64,000 nucleotides of DNA from Prorocentrum cordatum (GCA_963575745.1 CAUYUJ010015738.1:303842-367841); one strand, 5' to 3'. Shown: positions 20,632 through 32,664, counted from the first letter of the stretch. The notes: generated by a model not told the origin, from the sequence alone. Program-made: numbers and translations.

Positions 20632-20802
20632 TATGTGGCAACGCGCTTCCTCTCTCCCCTAACCGTCGCCCACGGCTCCGTCCTCCCTCCCTCGCCAACT
20701 GCCCCCCCTCGACGCCGCGGCTCCCCGCGGAGGAGCGGGTGCGCCCCCGGCGGGGCGCGCCCCTCTCCCGGGCCGCTCCTGCCTCGGGGCGTCTCCAAGA
20801 GA

Positions 20803-20814
<12 letters not shown>

Positions 20815-20834
<20 letters not shown>

Positions 20835-21110
20835 GAGGAGGAGGAGGAGGAGGAGAGGAGGAGGAGGAGGAGGAGGAGGAGGAGGAGGAGGAGGAGGGGA
20901 GGAGGGAGGAGAGAGGGAGGAGGCGGAGGAGGGGAGAGGAGAGAGGAGGAGGAGGAGGAGGAGAGGAGGAGGAGGGGGAGGAGGAGGAGGAGGAGGAGGA
21001 GGAGGAGGAGGAGGAGGAGGAGGAGGAGGGGGATGGCGGAGGAGGAGGAGGGCGAGGAGGAAGAGGAGGAGGAGGAGGAGGAGGAGGAGGAGGAGGAGGA
21101 GCACGGCTCC
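20815..21110. repeat. GAG microsatellite
   Basis: About 300 bp of GAG with GGGGA/GAGA interruptions, ending 5 bp before a family-2 MITE. Confidence 0.96.
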
Positions 21111-21115
21111 ACGTG

Positions 21116-21303
21116 CGGCAGGTTCGTGTCGTGCTTCGGCGCTGGTCTCTGACGCCGCGGGGATCGCTCGGCCTGGAACGATCCGCCGTTTTTCCGAAAC
21201 GTCCGAGCTGTTCCACAGCGAACGATTCTGGGTTGCCCGCGGCCTTCAACGTTGGAGCGCCGTTGGCGGGGTCGCCGCGGGTCGACACGACACGCACCTG
21301 CCG
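21116..21303 (+). mobile_element. MITE family 2 (CGGCAGGTTCG ends)
   Basis: 188 bp. Left CGGCAGGTTCGTGTCGTG, right CGACACGACACGCACCTGCCG followed by TA. The left dinucleotide is TG rather than TA. It has exactly the same length as the copy nested at 33,435-33,622. The centre has the GGAACGATC and AACGATTCTGGG motifs. Confidence 0.82.
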
Positions 21304-21417
21304 TATAATGGCCATGGCCCTGGGCACGTGGGCGGCCCAGGGAAGGGGCCAGTGGGCGTCTGAGGGCACGGTGGAGGCCTCGGAGGCCAGAACCCGTAGA
21401 TAATTTGGACGCCCGAA

Positions 21418-21603
21418 ATGGGTACGGAAAAAATGGGTACAATGCCCAACAACAAATGTTGTCCCAAACCAACAGAGGCCGCTGTTGGGCATGCGGCCTT
21501 CTGTCTCGAATGGACACAGGCCGCGGCGGCGTGGACAGCGAGTCCTGTTCAAAATGAACAGGAAAGGCTGTTGGGCATTGTACCCATTCTTTCCGTACCC
21601 ATC
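21418..21603. mobile_element. Inverted-repeat element, family 10
   Basis: Terminal repeats of about 35 bp: left ATGGGTACGGAAAAAATGGG then TACAATGCCCAACA, right its complement with a single change. 186 bp, single copy here. No clear target duplication. Confidence 0.8.
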
Positions 21604-21617
21604 TCGTGCGTGCCGAG

Positions 21618-21725
21618 ATAGGGAATCCAGGGTCTCTGGAGGCCAATGGAACTCCAACCGAGGCTTGGCCACGGATGTCACCGCCGCCCTCATCAGAGAG
21701 GGAACCCTCCAGGGTCTGCAGGATC
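21618..21725. repeat. Interspersed repeat family 11, copy 2
   Basis: See 15,245-15,352. It lies directly beside the family-10 element. Confidence 0.65.
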
Positions 21726-22077
21726 CTGGGCGCCTTCCTCAACAAACGCCCCAGCCATGATGCGGTATAGGGAATATGACGTGTCGCCGCGGCGGCCCCG
21801 GCGACACGCTACGCCTTGCGAGCGGATGACGTGTCGCTCCGCTATGCGGGGCGGGAGGCTCGGACAAAACTCGAGGCGTCGAAGCCTGGGGACTGGGAAG
21901 CGGATGGCGTGTCGCGCCGCAGCGTGGTGTGCCGGGGCTGGCGGAGCGACACGCTACCCAAAAGTTAACGACCGTGTTCTACCCCCCCAAGTCGTCACTC
22001 ACCCTCCTGGCCGCCGCTGGCTGAGTTGCAGCCAGCGGGGCGTCCCCTCGGGCGCGCCGCGGCTGGCAGGCACCCGC

Positions 22078-22079
<2 letters not shown>

Positions 22080-22175
<96 letters not shown>

Positions 22176-22230
22176 TGTCGTCGTCGTCGCCATCGGCGTC
22201 GGCGTCGGCGTCGTCGTCGTCGTCGTCGTG
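22080..22230. repeat. GTC / GGCGTC microsatellite
   Basis: Pure GTC (22,080-22,123), then GGCGTC hexamers (22,124-22,175), then mixed. Confidence 0.97.
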
Positions 22231-22565
22231 AGGCGGCGCGGACGGGCCTCGGCGGAACGGCTCCCACATCACCGCCCCGCGCCGCCGGCCCAGTGGCGCC
22301 GAGCTGCATCCCAGGCGCCTGGACGGAGCTGGCCTTGCAGGGGGGTGGGTGGGTACAGCTGGGGTGCATTGGTAGAGGCCTCCTAGATGGGGTCGGAATA
22401 GATGGAGTCGGAGGATTGCGCTGCATCGGCGATGTCGGCGGTGTATCGGCGACGCCGGCGCCGAGAAAATTCATGCCCTACATCGAGCCGCATCGCCAAT
22501 GCATCGGCGATGCGGCGCGATCCTACGACCCAATCTACTCGGACCCCAGCTAGGCGGCCCAGAAT

Positions 22566-22913
22566 TGGGGAGGGCAAGCCGAGAGGACACAAGACCCTTC
22601 CGAGGGCCACGTCGCCACAGGAGTGTGGGAAGGCATGGGTCGCGAAACCCAGGGAACACACTCGGGGAAGCGTAGGGCTCGGGTTCGAGGGACTCGGGCT
22701 GGCCTGACGGGGCGATCATGGAAATGACGAGACCCACCCTTAAGATTGACGCGAACTCCCGCTGCAAACATCCAACCAAAACTGGACCGTCAGAATCCAG
22801 GACGCGCTCGTCCACAAGCATCGGCAAACCCGAGTTCTGGCCTACTCGAATCCTACGCTTCCCCAGCACAGGGGTACCCTTGGCAGGGTCGACCTACTAA
22901 TCAAACTCGACTG
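22566..22913 (+). mobile_element. Element family 8, interrupted by a family-7 foldback
   Basis: The left part (ACACAAGACCCTTCC, GGCATGGGTCGCGA) and the right part (GGCAGGGTCGACCTAC, CTCGACTG then TA) are continuous in the copy at 52,768-52,909. Here they are split by the family-7 element at 22,664-22,864. The terminal CGACTG-TA resembles family 1. The left end is not resolved. Confidence 0.6.
22664..22864. mobile_element. Foldback element, family 7, nested copy
   Basis: 201 bp with perfect 13-bp inverted ends GGGGAAGCGTAGG / CCTACGCTTCCCC. It sits inside a family-8 element. No obvious target duplication is left. Confidence 0.75.
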
Positions 22914-23136
22914 TAGGGAAGGAGGGCACGAGGGCACGAGGCAATGCGCAGCCGTCCAAGAACAGACGGTTGGTGGCGACAGACTGCGGCAGCAACGGGC
23001 CGCTGAGGCGGCGGCCAAAGTGGGCAGGGGGGTAGGGAGAGAGGGCGAGAGGGAGGATCTCTGGATGGACCGCGCGCGCGGGCGCGCGGAGCGAGGGAGG
23101 AGGAGGAGGAGGCGGAGGAGGAGGAGGAGGAGAAGA

Positions 23137-23768
23137 AAAAGGACCAGTATAAACCTAAGAGGCATCAACGATGTTGGAATACACCCGCCCTCCAAGCTCG
23201 CTCTTCATAGGCCCCTACCACGGTTCAGTTTCACTGAAGAAAACTGCCTCGTTGGAAGACAACGGTTTGAAGACCCTGAAGCATGCCAAGACATGATTCT
23301 CGGGATTTCAACGCAACGGATCAACTTGACTGTTGCATATTGACGATCCAGAATCGCACCAGAACGCCATTCTTGGAAATTGAACACCGCGAATTAACAT
23401 GACTTGTGCACCCACATAAACCGGAGCCCTTCCAAAACACAATGTCTGTTACGTTGGTCATGGGAATCAGTGAAACTCTTGCAGACTTTCCAACAACAAG
23501 CCAATGTGCGCGGCGCTCAGGCGAGAACCACATGTTGAAAAGGAAGCGCCCTCAATCCGTGAAGCTCTTTCCAATGTTTGATACGAATGTGCGCGGTGCT
23601 AAGGCGAGAGCCACATTGTGAGAACACCCGCCCTCCATCTGCGAAGCTGCTGTCAATTCTTAAGCTTCAGGATCATAAATGGTGAGAAATCTGAAGCGAA
23701 ACGCCAAGCCCGCCCTAAAAACTTGCCTCGGGGTGCGACAGGGTGAAGTTACTTACAAGGACAAGGAA
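23137..23768 (-). repeat. Composite repeat framed by TCC tracts, inverted copy
   Basis: On the minus strand it starts after a TCC tract with CATTCCTTGTCC, has the CGCACCCCGAGGC leader, the subrepeats with TGGCTCTCGCCTTAGC, the GATTCGCGGTG-type module, and ends ATACTGGTCC running into TTTTCTCC(TCC)n. It therefore has the same order and the same TCC strand on both sides as 4,683-5,640. Confidence 0.75.
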
Positions 23769-23771
23769 TGG

Positions 23772-23941
23772 ATGAGGAGGAGGGGGGGAAGAGAAGGAGC
23801 AAAAGGAGGAGGAGGAGGAGGAGAAGGAGGAGGAAGAGGAGGAGGAGGAGGAAGAGGAGGAGGAGGAGAAAGAGGAGGAGGAGCAGGTGGAGGAGGAAGT
23901 TAAGGATCAGGAGGAGGAAGAGGAGGGAAGGGGGGAGCATG

Positions 23942-23972
<31 letters not shown>

Positions 23973-24170
23973 GGAGGAGGAGGAGGAGGAGGAGGAGGAG
24001 GAGGAGGAGGGAGAGGAAGAGGATGCGGAGGGGAGGACGCGGAGCTGGAGGAGGAGGACGGGGAACAGGAGGAGGCTTAGGAAGAGGAGAAGGAGGAGGA
24101 AGAGGAGGAGGAGGAGGAGGACGAGAAAAACGAGGAGGAGGAGGAGGAGGAGGAAGAGGAGAAGGTCCAC
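23772..24170. repeat. GGA/GAT microsatellite
   Basis: GGA/GAA tract with a GAT patch (23,940-23,970). It frames the composite repeat. Confidence 0.95.
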
Positions 24171-24174
24171 CATC

Positions 24175-24600
24175 CGAGCCTCCTGAGCTCTGTGCGAGCT
24201 CGATTTTGCGTTCCCAGCGGCGCTCTCTGTTCCATCCAATTCGCCCTGGCAAAGAGACATCTCCTCAAAACCGAAGAGACCGTATAGGCCCAAGACTGGG
24301 GACGGCGAATGGCGGTCGTCGCATCCTGACTGGGCTGCCTGTGCCAGGGTCAGTGATTGATGTGTGGCAAGGGAAAAGCGAGCGCTGAGGGCGTCGTCAA
24401 GGTTTGTATTTTCTTTGACAAGCTCCTGAACACATCTGGCTGGCGGTTGCTGCCGGCGCTAAAACCTCGACTCTGGGCGGCATCAAGCTGGAGTCCGAGG
24501 TGTCACTGCCACCTGGCTGTGACTGCATGTCCTGCTGAGTGTTGTGTTGACCAGGCCTTTTCGCTCCAGCTCATCCTGAAAAGCGCTGCTTGGCAAGGCG
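24175..24600. other. Intergenic
   Basis: Unique sequence. No gene or repeat identified. Confidence 0.4.
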
Positions 24601-25206
24601 TCAAAAACTGGAGCGCCGGGGCCTCTTCGCGCAAGGACCAGACCCTATCCCGCGGCAAACCAGACGGGCGCGTGAAATCACGCGGCTCGGGGTCAGCCGC
24701 ATGCAAGAAGGGCCTCCCAAACCAATGAGCCCCTCTCGCAGTCTCATGATCTTGCTGCTGAATGACACGGATGAGAACGCAAGCCTCCATGCACATGCGA
24801 ATGCTCTGGCGCTTGGCGGCCCCCCAGGCACATGCAACCTCGGCCCGCCAAGCCGAACTTCGAAAAACCTGCAATCTTGCGAGCCTACGTATGTTATTAA
24901 TTGTTCTCGCTCTACTTCCGCGAGCATCCACGCCTCCTCGCACATCGCACGTGCTTTGTCGTAGCGTTGAGCAAATGTGTAGCCCAAGGGCCTACGGGTC
25001 CCGCTGAGTTGTATCTGTTCTGCGACCCAATCGATGCAGTAGTCGAGCCAATCTGACCTACCACGATTCGTGCCCCAAGCGCTGGCGACTTCTGCCCAAG
25101 GGCTGGCCCCTCCTGGTTTGGTACGTGCCAGACGATGACCCATCTGAATTGCATTCTCGCTGGTTCCTGCAAGGAGGAGCGGGGGGACCGAGGGCGGGTA
25201 GACCAC
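24601..25206 (-). CDS. Uncharacterised open frame, possibly retroelement-derived
   Basis: 201 codons. The middle reads GRSDWLDYCIDWVAEQIQLS and TFAQRYDKARAMCEEAWMLA, a protein-like, helix-prone stretch. It follows the coiled-coil ORF1-like frame on the same strand at 25,382-26,584, so it may be the next part of the same decayed element. No family is recognised. The last third is R/G/P-rich and may be non-coding. Confidence 0.3.
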   Translation of the reverse strand: MVYPPSVPPLLLAGTSENAIQMGHRLARTKPGGASPWAEVASAWGTNRGRSDWLDYCIDWVAEQIQLSGTRRPLGYTFAQRYDKARAMCEEAWMLAEVEREQLITYVGSQDCRFFEVRLGGPRLHVPGGPPSARAFACAWRLAFSSVSFSSKIMRLREGLIGLGGPSCMRLTPSRVISRARLVCRGIGSGPCAKRPRRSSF

Positions 25207-25381
25207 TCCCCTCCTGCCGTCAGATTAAATACTATGTGGGCGCTGGATGTACATCACCTGAAGTGGCATGGGCGCACGTGCCCTGCGCTGCCTGGGGAGA
25301 AACAGAGGACGAAGTGGCATGGTGAACGCCGCTGCTTGACTTGTTTCAGGTGCGAGCGCTGTGTCTACGACTGGCTGACTG

Positions 25382-26584
25382 AGCCTATCGCGAAATTTCC
25401 AGCGAGAGGAGGATCAACCGCTCGAGCTGTGGATGCCGAGCGAATGCGCGTCGGTGTACAAACGAATGCGCTGAGAGAATCGAGCTGGTCGACATTTTGA
25501 GCGTCTTCTCCTCCGCATGTGTCGATCTTGCGCTCTCGGAGTCTACTATGTTGCACACGTGCGGCGGCTCCTCGAAGGTCTCTGGCGATGATCTGGCGAG
25601 CTCCTTCGGGCCATTGCCCGCGCCCATGCCTGACCCCTTCTCGACTAGGTGAGCCTTCATCTGGCCCGTGATCGGGTCGATCGTGGAGTGCGTTCCCTGC
25701 GTGGATGGCGCCTCCTGGGAGGGAACTTTCTGCGTCGGGGCCAGGGCCGCAAGGTCCTCGCATGGCGTCCCCAGCTGCCCCCGCATGTGAATGGGCGAGG
25801 GCGTCCCCGCGAGCTCCTTCTCGGCCATGATCGCGGCTTCCGCGGCTTTCGCCATGGCCCCTGCTCCTGGGCGGCAGGCCCTGGCTGCGGTGAAGAAGGG
25901 GCGAATTGGCGCGGCTGCCGCTGCCGCCTGAGCCGCCGCGCTGACTGTTAGACCTGGCATCGTCTGCGGCGCTCGAAAGAATCGACCTGGCACCGATGTT
26001 GGCTGCGCGCCCGTGCCCGGATACTTTCTCGCCAAGCCCAAACCCAGCTCCCCGCTTGTATAACCACTGGTTGCAGCAGCTAGGATCGTGAAAGCGCCCC
26101 CCATCATGGGAGGCGCTGGAGGAAGCCCTGCTGCCCGATGACCCCCTGGCCGCGGCGGCGTCGGGCATGGGGCCGCTGGCGGACGAGGCCCTGATGGCGC
26201 CATTGCTGACGCGTGAGCCCGCGCGACCTGCGCGCGACGCTGCATCTGCATGCCGACCTGCCTCAGCTCCCGTTCTCCTGCTGATCAGCTGGCGCCCGCT
26301 GCCCCCGCGGCTGCCGGGGCGGAGCCCGGGGGGGCATCTCTCTCGGCAGCCCTGCCGACGGAACAGCTGGCGCCGCTGAGGCGCCCGCGTCCGCATGCGT
26401 CGGCGCGGCGCCAGGCTGGTTGATCAAACCGCAGGCCGCTCGTCCAACGTGCTATATTGGCGTCGGTCTCGTTGAGGGCTTGGTTCAGATCTCCCACCTC
26501 GTCGAGCAACTCTTCTACATGCGGTTCCAATCGATTTATCCAGGCATATGCGTTACGAAACTTCTCCTTCGCATCTGCCGACAA
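25382..26584 (-). pseudogene. LINE ORF1-like frame with coiled coil, interrupted
   Basis: About 400 codons in one frame with one in-frame TGA near 26,284. It starts MSADAKEKFRNAYAWINRLE and continues PHVEELLDEVGDLNQAL, a charged heptad-like coiled coil. An A/P/Q-rich middle follows, then a conserved-looking end with EEPPHVCNIVDSESAR and MSTSSILSAHSFVHRR. Its layout resembles the coiled-coil ORF1-like frame of LINE-A at 63 kb, hence the assignment. It could instead be an unrelated gene with a nonsense mutation. Confidence 0.4.
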
Positions 26585-26599
26585 CCTGATCCTTCTTTG

Positions 26600-29500
26600 C
26601 GTTGATCATTTAGGACTTCAGCTGATTGGCAGCACACATAAGCATGCTGCCCTGCTCTTTCACTTCCCCATCCCTCTTGCGGGCGCGAACTGCCGACGCC
26701 CCCATCTTGCCGAGCGCTTGCGTCCGATTCGCGCCCCCGCCCTTGCGCGCGCGACGATTGCGACGACCTTCGGGCTGCGTCCATGCTGGCAAGAGAGGAC
26801 TCTGCATGCAGTTGCGTGGCCGGCGCGACCTTGACAATGCGTGCGCGAGCCGCGCGGGGGGCATTCCTTCTCGGGCAGATGCAGTCTCTCATTGCTCCCG
26901 CCCTGCCTTCTGTGAGCTTGGCTCGCTCGGTCTACTTTTGCCGAGAAGTGAGAATGGCGCTTCGACGGGCCGCGCCGCGAAGTGCCCCCCCCCCCCCCCC
27001 AAGTTCAGCGCCTCGATGGAGCAGCACTGTTGCGCAGATGCGTCCCTCGACAGGTCAGACACCACTTAGGTCAGTTGGCGGCTTCCACTCATATTTAGGC
27101 TTCCCACGCGGAGATTGAATCACATCGCGCGAGATGCTTCTCCCCCCCGCACCTGACGGCGTCGACGTTGAATTCCCGGGGAATGCCTGGGCCCCCCTGG
27201 TTTCCATAAATTCCTGTCATTCCACGAGCCCTTAGCGGACATGAGCGAGATCTTCGAGGAAATCATTCGCCCCGCCAAAACCAAAACAGCGCGGCAGACA
27301 ATCACCATCTCCATTGCGCACTATGATACAAGGTCAATGTCGCAGTCAAGGGGGTGTTCTTCGCAGGCGCTTGCTCTAGGAACACGCTCGCACGTGACTA
27401 GGCGCCGGCTCCAGCTCAGGCAAGCACTGATCGCAGGGATTCAAAAAGCGCGCGCGCCCGCAGCGGTGCGGCGCACAGGAGCGCGCCGCGTTCTTGCCTC
27501 TGGCCATCTTGCGCACTCGGCGGGGGGTGAGGCATGGCTGAGCCCGAGACGACCCGGCGGGCATTGTCGAGGTCGCCCCAATCTACTCTTCCCAGGCGTG
27601 CTTCGGTTCTTGTCGCAGCCCCGCGTTCGTCAGTTGTCCGCGCCCAGGCCCCTGGATTGGAGCCAATCGCTGGGGTCGCCCGCGCCGCGCGCCCAGGCCG
27701 CAGGGCCTGTGAGAGGGCTGCCTCTTGGACCTCCCTGGATAAAGCAAGTGCCCGCGCGGGGCGCGCAGGGGCCCGCGCTTGATGCCGGCGCTCGCCTGGG
27801 CAACGCAGTGCATGATCCGGTCTGATCGGAGGGCTTCGTTCTGGACGAGGATTCCCAGGGGGGCGAGGGGGGGGGGGGGGGCGCTGTGGGCAAACGGTGG
27901 GGGAAGGCGATCTGCGCGCTATCGTCGTCTTCAGGGGCAGGATGTTGACTGCGCGTTTGCGAATGGCCTAGATGCGAGGCGTCGCATCCGCCGCGCGCGA
28001 GCCGCCTCGTGGATGGCCGCGGCGCTTGCCCAGATTAGCTATTCGAAAGACCTGGGTAACTTCTCGAAATAAATGGGCCACGTTCCAGTTGTGGGAACGC
28101 CCCAGCACGCACGCATGCATCGAACAAGGCTCCAGGGGCAAGTGTGAGACTCGATCCCACTTTGCTTCGTGACCCCTAGAGCGTGCTAGATTTTCAGGAA
28201 AAGCTATAGATCATCCCCCGCACCCCAGCGAGACGTCTGCCTCCGCGCGCGCGGCGCGGGAGGGCCGAGGTCAACCGGGCCGCGGCCACGGCCGCTTGCC
28301 TCGCGAAGAAGGGCGGCTTTTCCCGCCAAGACGGCCACCCCCTCCCGTCTTCCTGAAGAAATCACTCCAGACGGTACCGTACAACATGTTGCAGGTCGTT
28401 GGTAATCGGGGCATCGCGCAAAATCTCACCGCTGCGAATCAGCGCTTCTGGCCGGGTGCGCGCGGCCACGCCCTGCAGCGCGCTCGGCGGCTGGTGCGCG
28501 GCTTCGCTCGGGCCGAGGAATGCCCGCTTGCCCTGCGCAGTTGCGCGATCAGGTTCATATATAATTGGGCTGGAGGTCTCGATTGGGATCGGGCCGTCTT
28601 TCTGAAAAACGCAACCTCGGGCGCGATGATTTCTGCGAGTGCTCGCATGTCAAGATATCCACGGGCGCGCCATGAGACTCCGCTCCGCTTCGGTGGCGAA
28701 GACGCGACGCCCAAGGCCGCCCCGCGCATGGCCGGGGGCAGGCCGTGCCAACCGCCTAAGGAGTGGCGCAGCACGCGCATGCATAATTAGTTTGGCAGGG
28801 AAGATAAAGGAGAGGCCATGGCGACCGAAGCTTGGGTGTAGCGTTTCAATGAGGCGCGCGTGGAAATGCCCCCCTGCGCGCTGCCGACTGGCCCATCGCG
28901 GGTTGCGCGGCGCGCGACGCCCCGATTTCCCCCCAGAGCTCGCGCAATGCAGGGCCGCCTCCCATCGCCAATGCAGGAGCGGATTTCCGCAGTCCGCCAC
29001 GCAGTTCTGAGCGAGCCCCCGCGCGTCTTTACAGTGGGTTTCTCATGCGACGCGCCTCGACGCATGCCGCGGCGGGGCGCGACGCGCCCCGCGATGCTCT
29101 CGGCGGGGCTGCGCCCGAAGAGGTGCCGCGCATCTTCTTGCCCGTTCTCTGCGAAGTCTCGCTTGCAGGGGGGGGGGGGGCCCTCGGGGTTCAAAGATGG
29201 GCGAGCTGCTTGGTTCTGCGGAGGGGCCAGGATGGCTTATGCTGCGAAAACAAACAAACAAACAAAGCTGGAAGCCGACGCGACTGGCAAGCTGCACCGT
29301 CGTTTTATCGGGGCCCCCTTGACGGGGGGGCGGCAGGACGAGGGCTGGGGCATTGCATTTTGCAGCTGTTTCGGGCGCGCAAGCCCCGGCGCCCAAGGGC
29401 CCTGTCACGCGCCCAGCCAAGATGTCCAACATGATTTCCACACCGCACCCAGCACCCCACAGGGGCGGCTCGTGGCCAGACGAACCCACGCGCGCAAGAA

Positions 29501-29930
29501 ACACAAACTGCAATGCGCAAACAAAAACCTACATTGAATATTTTCAGATGTCCCGCAAAACTGCTGCAGAGCAAAAAACTGCAGCGCCCGAAAAATTCAT
29601 GCTATGCAGAAAATCTGCATCGGAAAGGTCCTGCGGCAGCAGCGCGGCTTGCCTGGCCCTGGCGCGGCTCGCTGCACGCGGCTTGCGAGAAGCTCGCTTG
29701 CTTCGTAACGCATCCGAAAAAGCTGCCGTGGCAGGCCGGCTCCATTCCGGGGGCCTTCTTATAAGGCATGAGAAGAAAGTTCACCCCGGGCCTGCCAGCC
29801 CCAGGCCTGCGCCCCCGCGAGTTTTGTCGGGGGGCGGGCCCCCGGCCTCCTCTAGAGCGCGCGTCTGTTGGGCCAACAGGGGGGGCTTCCTGGGCGCTCG
29901 CGTTGAACCTCGTCTCGCGTGTTTCGGCCC
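26600..29930. other. GC-rich stretch without assigned genes
   Basis: Open frames occur on both strands (for example plus 27,241-27,825, 28,296-28,790 and 28,860-29,537), but their composition follows GC content and none carries a motif I can name. It includes short G or C runs (26,989-27,000, 27,866-27,882 and 29,168-29,180). Part may be the decayed 5' portion of the LINE whose reverse transcriptase lies at 29.94 kb. Confidence 0.4.
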
Positions 29931-29939
29931 CGTTGGAAT

Positions 29940-30800
29940 GTTTCCGAAATCATCGAGGCTGGGAGTTCTGCCATCTCCCCTCACCTCTTCAGTGACCTCC
30001 ACTCTGTCATTCGGCAGTTCGCGCTTGCTCTACTTCGGGGCCACGGCGATGCAGCGCGTGCCATGGAGGAGCGCGCTCTGCCCCAGATGCTGAGAAGAAC
30101 CCCATCTCTTCGAGCTCTTTCGAGACAGCCAAAAGGGGGATTCTTCGACACGGAAGGCGAAGAGGTGACCACATCCGTCCTTGAACCGGGCCCCGTCCTG
30201 GCACCTTTTTTTTTTTCCGCCGCGAGTGTCTTCAATTTGGTTTTCACAACAGTGCGCACCTTCGTGGGCGAAGCCATGGAGATCTCGGTTGGACCCGCCT
30301 CCACGCAGCCTCGCATTGCTTATCGCGACGATAAACGTTCAGGCACGGCCCACGTCCTCCATGGCGGATGGTATGCACATCGTAAATGCTTTCATTCGTG
30401 CTGAGCGGCGTCTGCCAGTTTTGCAGCGCGCGCCTGATGTATCGCATGCAGCTGTTTGTAGAGTTGGTATACGTCTGAATCCAGATTAGACCGTGGTGGT
30501 GACCAGGTATAGACATAAAAAGTTCGCGTGCCCTGACTCTCGTGCTGCATGCTGAGAAGGGGCCGCACATTGTTTCCCCCGCTCGGTGGGTCCGAGTTCG
30601 AGTTGTCACCGCCCACAAGATACTAGGCGTGAGAGTCTCACAAGACGGCTCGATGGCCCCCGAACTGATTTCTCGGACTTCGGCTGCCCATCAGGCTCTG
30701 CGATCTGTGAAAGCTACCGATAGCCGACGCTCGGCGCTTTCGATTCGAGGCAAGGTAATTATTTCTGAGGGCCTTGCTGCACCTGTCCTCCAATTGTGAA
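29940..30800 (+). pseudogene. LINE reverse-transcriptase remnant (LINE-E)
   Basis: Read across frames: FFDTEGEEVTTSVLEPGPVL with APFFF (30,140-30,225) fits the G-V-(R)QG-x-x-L-(S/A)P-x-L-F box. IAYRDDKR (30,313-30,336) fits the catalytic YADD box with A to R and Y-A to A-Y-R changes. VGIRLNPD (30,462-30,486) fits the L-N-x-x-K-T box. HKILGVRVSQDGSMAPELI (30,612-30,668) fits the K-Y-L-G-V box and the following region. Spacing is right, but frameshifts and a damaged YADD make it inactive. Confidence 0.6.
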
Positions 30801-30869
30801 GGCAACCCGAGGGAATGAAAGGGGGCAGCGCTGCATCTCCCGAAAACGAACAGCGGATAATCCCATAAT

Positions 30870-31354
30870 TAGCACGTCTTAAACACCTCATTCGCATCTC
30901 CAATCCCCAGTCGCGCCCTGCTCTCGTGCGCATATTTAGCGACGCCACCTGTGTGGCCCCTAAGTCTTGGTCTGTGCCCTTTGAAACAAATCTTGGTTGG
31001 ACGAATACACTTATCCAAGCCGTCGCCCCGAGGGAAGTCACGTCGAAGGGTGGCTCGACAGGCTTCGTGGCAAGCAGGACTGAGTTCAAGGGCGCCGTCG
31101 CTGCCGCGGCCAAGAGAGCCCCGAGCGTCTGGCAGGACAACTGTAAAGGGCTCGTGGCAACGCGAACTCCGGGCTATCATGGATGGAACTACCTTTGCCT
31201 CTGTCCCGCTTCCTCCCCAGATGCTTCACTTGAGCTACGATTGTGCATTTACCTCGCCCTCGCTCAGGCACTTTCGAAGTCACCGGGCCGAACTGCACCC
31301 CCTAAAAAGCAGATCGCCGGGTCCGCGCGTCACTGGAGCATGACCGATTTCTAG
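30870..31354 (+). pseudogene. Probable downstream part of LINE-E
   Basis: Follows the reverse transcriptase with LKHLIRISNPQSRPALVRIF and TNLGWTNTLIQAVAPREV, plausible post-RT sequence of the same element. No cysteine or RNase H motif is visible. Confidence 0.35.
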
Positions 31355-31359
31355 GACAA

Positions 31360-32660
31360 TCCGAAACCCAGTAAGCATTTGCACGACTCCTTCCTCCACA
31401 GCTGGCCCTGTTGCCCCGCCTCCACAGTGCTGCTGTTATCTTATCCATCTCTTCTTTGGGCACTGAAGGGAAGGGGATTTCCAACTGCAGTTTGAAAGGT
31501 TCCTGCTGCAGTGTGCCAAGAGGGTCTTCGTTCTTCGTTAAAATGTGACGCGCAATGCTGAGAAAAAACGTGATGTGCGTTGGCAGAAAATAATGGCGAA
31601 GTGGCTTCAGTTGATTGATGAGGGGCTGTCGTGGGAAATTCTTGGATGCCCCCCTGTGGAACCTGGAGTGTCGCGCAGCATCTTGCGGTCGACGGCGCGG
31701 ATCATTCCCCCGGGCCTCTTCGTTCCCCTTGTCGGCTCTGGGGGTTCCCTTTCCTCACTCCGAGGGAATTTCGACAACTGGGGCTCGGGAGTGATATGCT
31801 CAAGGCTGTTGTGCTCTTTCTGCGCCTGGACTGGAAGTTGCCAGTTCCGTGCGTCAGGAAACACCCCGACCCTCGCCAGTCCAACGCCAACATCCTTTCA
31901 AGCCGGTATCTTCCTGAGTCGGCTTCCCTCAGGAAGTGCAGTCTGGGAGTCCCTCGTTGAAGCCCACGAGACTCTGAGCGGTATGCTGCCCCGCGTTCCG
32001 TGGGCTCGCCCCGTGGGCCGGTGGACTGCGGGCTCAGACGCGGTCGCTGCGGTGGCTGCAAGGGCTTGACGACAGGCGCCAGTGGACAACGGTGCAGGCG
32101 ATGGCATACCCCGAACCTCTTTCTCGTTTGCTAGCCTCTGCCCCGCTCTCTGACGTGCACCGTGTCTCCCCATCCTGCCATGGGGCCAGCACTGATGGGG
32201 AGCTCCACGCTTGGGCGGCGGATTTCTTCATCCCGCTCGACCCTGACATGGACCATGGCATGGCAAATAACTGCATGGCTCAAAGGATCACTGGACGATA
32301 TAAGGCCCCCCCTTGCGGGGTGCGGAGGGTGTGCTCGGGTTACGGGTGCCCCTCCCCCCCCTCGCGTGCACGTGCAAATGTTTAACCTTTTCCGTCTTTT
32401 GCTCTGATCTTCTCCATCCGTGTACTGGCTACGAACGTAACGCCTTCCGACCGACCGGCCGACCGAGGAGGAGGATGAGGATGAGCATGATGAGGAGAGA
32501 GCAGGATGGGGAGGGCGGACGGGGAGCAGGAGGAAGAGGAAAGAACAGTTCAGACTATACTACGCTAAGACAGCGGCCTTCGCTCCAATCGCTTTCCCAA
32601 ACAGCAGTCGAGGCCCAGAGATGCGGCAGCACTGCGATAGACAGAGCTCCTGGAAAGCGC
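31360..32660. other. Intergenic / decayed LINE tail
   Basis: Plus frames at 31,545-32,069 and 32,092-32,385 look partly protein-like but contain no motif I recognise. A short GGA-rich patch sits at 32,465-32,540. Confidence 0.4.
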
Positions 32661-32664
32661 CCAG

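Noticed and set aside
27241-27825. Host gene on the plus strand
   Set aside because: The frame has no motif and its composition follows local GC. Opposite-strand frames are equally open.
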